From assembly GCA_030594925.1 (NCBI GenBank), contig JAUVEG010000105.1, positions 1 through 5,554 of the forward strand: a DNA stretch of 5,554 bases, read 5' to 3'. Source of the stretch: Gammaproteobacteria bacterium. GTDB taxonomy: Bacteria > Pseudomonadota > Gammaproteobacteria > Chromatiales > Chromatiaceae. Below are positions 1 to 5,554 of the stretch, piece by piece; positions within the stretch are counted from its first letter, which is position 1, and each line of letters starts with the position of its first letter. Both the position numbers and the translations under genes were made by a program. The notes beneath the pieces were generated by a model that searched no databases, was not told the DNA's origin, and saw only the letters and a program-made list of their open reading frames with translations.

Positions 1-93
1 GTTGCCAGCTGCTGCCACTTCGATGGCAATAGAAATGACGTTCGCCGCCAGGCCGTAGAGAGAGCTCTGCAGGGGTTGCTGGATCTTGTCTAG
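1..93 (+). CDS. pncC: Nicotinamide-nucleotide amidase (CinA C-terminal family), 3' end only
   Basis: Only the last 30 codons and a TAG stop are in the window; the start lies upstream. Read in frame 1, the end contains FDGNRNDVRRQAVERALQGL. This matches the C-terminal helix of the PncC/CinA family, where a phenylalanine is followed by a G(D/N)R-x-x-VRRQ motif and an ALQ-L helix. The family deamidates nicotinamide mononucleotide to nicotinic acid mononucleotide in pyridine-nucleotide recycling in the cytoplasm. pncC lies directly upstream of recA in many gammaproteobacteria, which supports the call. The catalytic part is not visible, so activity cannot be judged, and a full-length CinA with the N-terminal MoCF domain cannot be excluded. 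Confidence 0.78.
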   Translation, partial: VASCCHFDGNRNDVRRQAVERALQGLLDLV

Positions 94-127
94 CACAGCG
101 TGCATAAACTCCTGGCGATGCAAGTAG

Positions 128-196
128 GTTGGGTTAGGTGCGCATGTTACTAATCTATCCAGTTACCACATGATTTTGAGCGCACAGTAACCCAAC
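128..196. repeat. Imperfect palindromic repeat in the pncC-thpR gap (REP-like hairpin)
   Basis: The outer arms GTTGGGTTA (128-136) and TAACCCAAC (188-196) are perfect 9-bp complements. The inner arms GTGCGC (138-143) and GCGCAC (180-185) add six more pairs, leaving a bulge of one base on the left and two on the right. The apical loop is about 36 nt and AT-rich. The right arm ends 19 bp before the thpR start, so in mRNA the hairpin would sit just upstream of the thpR ribosome-binding site. There is no T-run after it, so it is not an intrinsic terminator. It resembles the GTTGGGTTA-type intergenic palindromes scattered in many proteobacterial genomes; copy number here is unknown. Confidence 0.65.
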
Positions 197-215
197 AATC
201 TGCCCGGAGTTAATT

Positions 216-749
216 ATGCCTCACCGTAATAAACGACTTTTTTTCGCACTGCGGCCCGATCCACAGGTGCGCGGGCAGCTGGTGCAATTGCAGCGTGATT
301 ATAATCAGCCCGGAGCCAACGTCCACCGGGCAGAAAATTTACACATGACCCTGGCTTTTCTCGGTATGGTTGATCAGAGGCGCTACGAGACGATTTGCCA
401 CATGGCATCCCGGCTCAAAGAGAGTGGATTCAGACTCAGACTCGACCACACGGGATACTGGCGCCGTCCTAAAATCCTGTGGTGTGCTCCATCGCATACT
501 CCGCAGCCTCTTGCATCACTGGTCACGCACTTATGGGATGGGCTTGAAAGCTGTGGTTTTGAGCCGGAGCAGCGAGCCTACAAACCCCATGTGACTCTGA
601 TGCGCAAGGCTGCGACAGTCAGGCAGCAACAACTCAAATCGGAGATCATCTGGCCGGTTTCACACTTTGAACTGATGTGGTCGCACAATAAGGATGGCGC
701 GCTTCACTATGAGTCCCTGAATCGCTGGCCTCTGGTTGGTTCAAAATAA
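216..749 (+). CDS. thpR: RNA 2',3'-cyclic phosphodiesterase (2'-5' RNA ligase family)
   Basis: This 177-residue cytoplasmic protein of the 2H phosphoesterase superfamily is close to the usual family length of about 175-180. Both catalytic HxTx motifs are present: HMTL at residues 43-46 (after AENL, before AFLG) and HVTL at 125-128 (after AYKP). The N-terminus KRLFFALRPD is the conserved first strand, and the C-terminal SLNRWPL resembles the LKRW ending of known members. The family opens 2',3'-cyclic phosphate RNA ends to 2'-phosphates and can reversibly join tRNA halves by a 2'-5' bond in vitro; the physiological substrate is uncertain. The ATG is chosen because GGAG (206-209) lies 6 nt upstream and the family-like sequence begins at once. 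It sits 122 bp after pncC and no promoter of its own is obvious. Confidence 0.93.
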   Translation: MPHRNKRLFFALRPDPQVRGQLVQLQRDYNQPGANVHRAENLHMTLAFLGMVDQRRYETICHMASRLKESGFRLRLDHTGYWRRPKILWCAPSHTPQPLASLVTHLWDGLESCGFEPEQRAYKPHVTLMRKAATVRQQQLKSEIIWPVSHFELMWSHNKDGALHYESLNRWPLVGSK

Positions 750-759
750 TCAATTTTTT

Positions 760-886
760 ACCACAGATGCACACAGATAAACACAGATCAAAAGATACAA
801 AAATATCTGTGGGTTATTCGAGCTTGCATAGGCTGTTAACCTGTTCGGGGTTTTGAGGAATTATGATATCTGTGTGCATCTGTGGT
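760..886. repeat. Long inverted repeat made of 10-bp-phased CACAGAT units
   Basis: The left arm 760-779 and right arm 867-886 are perfect 20-bp reverse complements, separated by 87 bp. The left side carries three exact copies of CACAGAT at 762, 772 and 782, spaced exactly 10 bp. The complement ATCTGTG occurs at 805, 868 and 878, the last two again 10 bp apart. The element begins 10 bp after the thpR stop and contains no convincing ORF or transposase. It could be a MITE-like or REP-like non-autonomous element, or an array of protein-binding sites on one face of the helix. The repeat is seen directly; the element class is inference. Confidence 0.75.
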
Positions 887-1064
887 TAACCATTCAGAAC
901 AAAGAGCAGCTGAACCTGGAAAAATCACTGATGCTTTCTTCGGCATCTGGTGTAAACTTATCCGCGTTATCAGATGATTTGAAACAGGAGGTTTCAGTGA
1001 AAAATCGATGGATCTATTTGCAATTTCCGGGCTTTCGGAACCATAAAACTTCAATTCTGAAGTC
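887..1064. other. Non-coding intergenic segment with several small hairpins, no clear gene
   Basis: I see no recognisable protein in this stretch between the inverted repeat and the terminator. Small perfect stems are GATGC/GCATC (930-934 with 943-947), TGAAAC/GTTTCA (980-985 with 991-996), TTCCG/CGGAA (1025-1029 with 1036-1040) and ACTTCA/TGAAGT (1048-1053 with 1058-1063). The second stem holds AGGAG in its loop, directly before a GTG at 997. That GTG could open a 40-codon basic reading frame ending at 1119. The frame runs through the terminator and the recA -35 region and has no recognisable relative, so it is not called as a gene. A structured leader or small RNA is possible but unproven. 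Confidence 0.4.
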
Positions 1065-1088
1065 ATTGAACACTGTTCAATATTTTTT
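1065..1088 (+). terminator. Probable intrinsic terminator upstream of the recA promoter
   Basis: ATTGAAC (1065-1071) and GTTCAAT (1075-1081) form a perfect 7-bp stem with a 3-nt loop ACT. One A and then six T (1083-1088) follow. The stem has only two G-C pairs, so it is probably weak. It lies 23 bp before the recA -35 element and would stop transcripts arriving from thpR before they enter recA. Competing upstream stems could disrupt it. Confidence 0.5.
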
Positions 1089-1110
1089 CAAAAAAAGATT
1101 TGGCGGACTC

Positions 1111-1139
1111 ATGACATGAGCCACTTGCTGTGCCATAAT
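1111..1139 (+). promoter_or_regulatory. recA sigma-70 promoter
   Basis: The -35 is ATGACA (1111-1116, 5 of 6 to TTGACA) and the -10 is CATAAT (1134-1139, 5 of 6 to TATAAT), with an ideal 17-nt spacer. TGC at 1131-1133 makes an extended -10. Transcription should start near 1146, giving a leader of about 38 nt. A CTCATG-A-CATGAG palindrome (1108-1120) overlaps the -35. The LexA box covers the -10, as expected for a promoter that is strong but repressible. Confidence 0.8.
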
Positions 1140-1143
1140 ACAG
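1128..1143. promoter_or_regulatory. LexA operator (SOS box) of recA
   Basis: The sequence CTGTGCCATAATACAG is a perfect CTG-N10-CAG with CTGT and ACAG half-sites, matching the gammaproteobacterial/E. coli-type LexA consensus. The centre is less alternating than the TATATATA ideal. It overlaps the extended -10 element and lies 40 bp before the recA start. LexA bound here would block RNA polymerase, and RecA-stimulated LexA self-cleavage after DNA damage would release it. Confidence 0.88.
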
Positions 1144-1183
1144 AACATATAGAGAACACAACTCATATCAAAGGGGAAAACTA

Positions 1184-2236
1184 ATGGACGACAATCGTAA
1201 AAAAGCACTGGCTGCTGCACTGGCGCAGATCGACAAGCAGTTTGGCAAGGGATCTGTGATGCGCATGGGGGACACAGCGGCATTTAATATGGAGTCAATT
1301 TCGACGGGGTCGCTGGGACTGGATGTTGCGCTGGGCATCGGCGGGGTGCCTAAAGGACGCGTGGTTGAGATCTATGGGCCGGAGTCTTCAGGCAAGACCA
1401 CATTGACCCTGCACATTATTGCGCAGACGCAAAAACAGGGTGGCACGGCAGCCTTCATCGATGCCGAGCACGCACTCGATCCATCCTATGCAGAGAAACT
1501 GGGCATCAACATGGATGAGCTGCTGGTGTCACAGCCGGATACCGGTGAACAGGCGCTGGAGATTACCGATATGCTGGTGCGCTCCGGAGCCGTTGATGTC
1601 GTGGTGATCGACTCGGTAGCCGCGCTGACGCCGCGTGCAGAGATCGAAGGAGAGATGGGCGATACGCATGTTGGTCTGCAGGCGCGATTGATGTCACAGG
1701 CGCTGCGCAAACTGACAGCCAATATCAAACGCACCAACTGTCTGGTCATCTTCATCAACCAGATCAGGATGAAAATCGGCGTCATGTTCGGCAGTCCCGA
1801 GACCACCTCGGGCGGCAATGCTCTTAAATTCTATGCTTCCATAAGACTGGACATCCGCCGTATCGGCGCCATCAAGAAGGGTGATGAAATCGTGGGCAAC
1901 GATACCCGCGTCAAGGTGGTTAAGAACAAGGTGGCTCCGCCGTTCAAACAGGTCACTTTTGAGATCCTCTACGGTGAAGGCATCTCCCGTGAAGGTGAGT
2001 TGATCGACCTTGGCGTGCAGCACGGTTTTATCGAAAAATCCGGCTCCTGGTACAGCCATGATGGCAACAGGATAGGGCAGGGCAAGGAGAATGTGCGTAA
2101 CTTCCTGAAGGAGAATCCGCAGATCGCTGATGAGATCGAAGCCGGCGTGCGTGCAGAGCTGCTTCCGGAAAAGCAGACGAAAGAGAATGATTCTGACGCA
2201 CAATCCCCGCAAACTCTCTCTGCAGCAGGAGGCTGA
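1184..2236 (+). CDS. recA: RecA recombinase and LexA co-protease
   Basis: At 350 residues this is a full-length RecA (E. coli 353). RecA forms an ATP-dependent filament on single-stranded DNA, drives homologous pairing and strand exchange, and stimulates LexA self-cleavage. Visible motifs are the Walker A GPESSGKT (65-72, Lys71), the catalytic Glu in [10 protein letters not shown] (Glu95), the Walker B strand ending at Asp143 in [10 protein letters not shown], the MAW-like [22 protein letters not shown] region split around 155-176, FINQ (190-193), and the DNA-binding L2 loop around GSPETTSGG (203-211). The ATG is supported by AAGGGG (1171-1176), 7 nt upstream, and by [13 protein letters not shown] matching the family N-terminus. 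The C-terminal tail is only mildly acidic. It is SOS-regulated through the LexA box upstream, with recX two bases downstream. Confidence 0.99.
   Translation: MDDNRKKALAAALAQIDKQFGKGSVMRMGDTAAFNMESISTGSLGLDVALGIGGVPKGRVVEIYGPESSGKTTLTLHIIAQTQKQGGTAAFIDAEHALDPSYAEKLGINMDELLVSQPDTGEQALEITDMLVRSGAVDVVVIDSVAALTPRAEIEGEMGDTHVGLQARLMSQALRKLTANIKRTNCLVIFINQIRMKIGVMFGSPETTSGGNALKFYASIRLDIRRIGAIKKGDEIVGNDTRVKVVKNKVAPPFKQVTFEILYGEGISREGELIDLGVQHGFIEKSGSWYSHDGNRIGQGKENVRNFLKENPQIADEIEAGVRAELLPEKQTKENDSDAQSPQTLSAAGG
2227..2232 (+). promoter_or_regulatory. Ribosome-binding site deciding the recX TTG start
   Basis: A perfect AGGAGG lies inside the last codons of recA, 6 nt before the TTG at 2239. No ATG occurs in the recX frame until codon 63, which is inside the conserved domain. 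The Shine-Dalgarno therefore fixes TTG as the start and suggests translational coupling to recA. Confidence 0.85.
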
Positions 2237-2238
2237 GA

Positions 2239-2682
2239 TTGACTGATCTGCAGGAGGCGGAGCAGAGCGCAATCCGTCTGCTGACTCCCCGCGAGCACTC
2301 GCGATTGGAGTTGAGGCGCAAATTACTGAAACGTGATCATGCACCTGACATTGTCGAGGAGGTATTGCAGCGCCTTGAAGAGCATGGACTGCTCAGCGAT
2401 GAGCGTTTTGTTGAGCAGTATATCGCCATGCGCAAAAGAAAAGGCTATGGGCCGGTGCGTATTCGTCAGGAACTGCGTGAACGCGGCATCAACGATACCA
2501 TGATCCATGAGTGGCTGGACGAGCGTGATGACGTGTGGCGGGTGAACATGAAGCAGGTGGTTGAGAAGAAATTCAGCGCGCTGGTTACGGCGGAGTATAA
2601 AGAGCAGGCAAGACTCGCCCGTTTTCTTGAGTACCGCGGTTTTCCAAACCACATGATTCGTGACTATCTGTTTCACGACTAA
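2239..2682 (+). CDS. recX: RecX, regulator of RecA
   Basis: This 147-residue all-helical protein is slightly shorter than E. coli RecX (166). RecX binds along the RecA filament groove, caps filament growth and inhibits ATPase, strand exchange and co-protease functions. Hallmarks are LLSDERFVEQYI (51-62) and the signature GYGPVRIRQELRERGI (69-84), followed by a third helical repeat ending RFLEYRGFPNHMIRDYL (128-144). The protein is rich in Arg, Lys and Glu, as is usual for the family. The start is TTG behind AGGAGG, two bases after the recA stop, so the genes are surely co-transcribed and SOS-induced together. No terminator-like hairpin separates them, unlike the partial terminator reported between E. 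coli recA and recX. It ends in tandem stops TAA-TAG. Confidence 0.95.
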   Translation: MTDLQEAEQSAIRLLTPREHSRLELRRKLLKRDHAPDIVEEVLQRLEEHGLLSDERFVEQYIAMRKRKGYGPVRIRQELRERGINDTMIHEWLDERDDVWRVNMKQVVEKKFSALVTAEYKEQARLARFLEYRGFPNHMIRDYLFHD

Positions 2683-2714
2683 TAGAAAGTTTGCAGTCGT
2701 CAGTTGGCAGAGTT

Positions 2715-2785
2715 GTAGGGTGGTATAAGCGGTAGCGCATCCCACCATTTTCCGGTGCAATGCGCTTCGCTTATTGACACCCTAC
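2715..2785. repeat. 71-nt palindromic repeat (REP/MITE-like hairpin) after recX
   Basis: Four nested stems fold the whole element: GTAGGGTG (2715-2722) with CACCCTAC (2778-2785), ATAAGCG (2725-2731) with CGCTTAT (2768-2774), AGCGCAT (2734-2740) with ATGCGCT (2760-2766), and CACC (2743-2746) with GGTG (2754-2757) around a 7-nt loop. It begins 33 bp after the recX stop. No T-run follows, so it is not a standard intrinsic terminator, though it could protect the recA-recX mRNA 3' end. The GTAGGGTGG...CCACC layout resembles dispersed intergenic palindromes common in proteobacteria. No transposase is present. Confidence 0.8.
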
Positions 2786-2796
2786 GCTATCTTCTT

Positions 2797-2821
2797 GTCA
2801 TCTCGAACGAACGTGAGAGAT
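2797..2821. repeat. Short repeat-like hairpin, second element in the recX-alaS gap
   Basis: GTCATCTCGAACGAACGTGA and the following GAGAT contain a 5-bp stem ATCTC (2800-2804) with GAGAT (2817-2821) around a CGAACGAACG core. The layout recalls dispersed GTCAT-(C/T)TCGA...GAGA-ATC intergenic repeats known in diverse bacteria. It lies 11 bp after the larger palindrome, so the two may be nested insertions. Assignment is by resemblance only. Confidence 0.35.
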
Positions 2822-2908
2822 CCTACGCATCCCCTCATGTCTGCAGATGAACACTCCAAACCCGTAAAATCAACAAAAAGCTGACTTTTCCATTCATTTT
2901 TTCACTCC

Positions 2909-2943
2909 ATGCGTGACATGTGCGCATATCCCGCATAATATGC
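2909..2943. promoter_or_regulatory. Candidate operator palindromes over the alaS promoter
   Basis: GCATA-A-TATGC (2933-2943) is a perfect inverted repeat centred on the -10 region. ATGCG (2909-2913) and CGCAT (2923-2927) form a second one around the -35. GCAT recurs at 2973-2976, overlapping the start codon. E. coli alanyl-tRNA synthetase is known to repress its own gene by binding a palindrome near the transcription start, so self-repression is a plausible role. No match to the E. coli site has been tested. Confidence 0.35.
2913..2941 (+). promoter_or_regulatory. Probable alaS promoter
   Basis: GTGACA (2913-2918, 5 of 6 to TTGACA) serves as the -35. The -10 is either CATAAT (2934-2939, 15-nt spacer) or TAATAT (2936-2941, 17-nt spacer). 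Either gives a leader of only about 30 nt. A promoter of its own is expected, since alaS is an essential gene separated from SOS-controlled recA-recX by 292 bp. Confidence 0.5.
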
Positions 2944-2974
2944 TCTTTTTCCGGAATTTCTACTTCCACATTGC

Positions 2975-5554
<2,580 letters not shown>

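Noticed and set aside
981..995. GAAAC...GTTTC resembling the ends of a CRISPR repeat
   Set aside because: It occurs once, with a 5-nt loop and no spaced copies, so it is a hairpin rather than an array.
1068..1078. GAAC-N3-GTTC as a Gram-positive DinR/LexA box
   Set aside because: The Gram-positive box needs four bases between half-sites and the flanking C and G. A perfect gammaproteobacterial LexA box lies nearby at 1128-1143.
853..1119. 88-codon + strand reading frame between thpR and recA
   Set aside because: It starts inside the CACAGAT inverted repeat, runs through the terminator and the recA -35, and its start has no ribosome site. The protein resembles nothing I recognise. Only the internal GTG at 997 is worth mentioning.
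1694..2344. 216-codon minus-strand reading frame antisense to recA and recX
   Set aside because: It lies fully opposite two clear conserved genes, with no ribosome site or recognisable family, and is a typical shadow of a GC-rich coding strand.
2715..2785. 71-nt palindrome as an intrinsic terminator or phage attachment site
   Set aside because: No T-run follows it, and there is no integrase, tRNA gene or direct repeat pair nearby.
2875..2904. AAAAG-CTGA-CTTTT hairpin before a T-rich stretch, as a recX terminator
   Set aside because: The stem is only 5 bp and almost all A-T, and the T-run is separated from it by six bases, so it is unlikely to terminate.

Overview
The window looks like a chromosomal housekeeping and DNA-repair locus from a gammaproteobacterium. 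All genes lie on the + strand in the order pncC (3' end only), thpR, recA, recX, alaS (complete except for its last few codons). The gene order pncC-(thpR)-recA-recX-alaS and the protein sequences fit Gammaproteobacteria. A perfect CTG-N10-CAG LexA box in front of recA fits too. The genus cannot be named from this sequence; an environmental lineage is a guess, prompted mainly by the number of palindromic repeats in the intergenic gaps.

Layout. Bases 1-93 hold the last 30 codons of pncC, the nicotinamide-nucleotide amidase / CinA C-terminal family. A 122-bp gap with a hairpin repeat follows, then thpR, an RNA 2',3'-cyclic phosphodiesterase with two HxTx motifs (216-749). A 434-bp gap (750-1183) contains a large inverted repeat built from 10-bp-phased CACAGAT units. 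It also holds a run of small hairpins, a likely intrinsic terminator, and the recA promoter with its LexA operator. recA (1184-2236) and recX (2239-2682) are two bases apart, and recX starts at a TTG behind a perfect AGGAGG. The 292-bp recX-alaS gap carries a 71-nt branched palindrome, a shorter repeat-like hairpin, and the alaS promoter region with clustered GCAT/ATGC palindromes. alaS (2975-5554) runs off the window after 860 codons.

How the genes work together. RecA is the recombinase and LexA co-protease. RecX limits RecA filament growth. The LexA box puts both genes under SOS control, and the two-base gap implies co-transcription and probably translational coupling. PncC recycles pyridine nucleotides, ThpR handles RNA termini, and AlaRS charges and proofreads tRNA-Ala. 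These are conserved neighbours rather than a pathway.

I found no new multi-gene system. The coding content is ordinary; the parts worth a second look are non-coding. Each of the three larger intergenic gaps carries a different palindromic repeat. There is a structured, attenuator-like segment just upstream of the recA promoter, and a possible self-repression operator at alaS.
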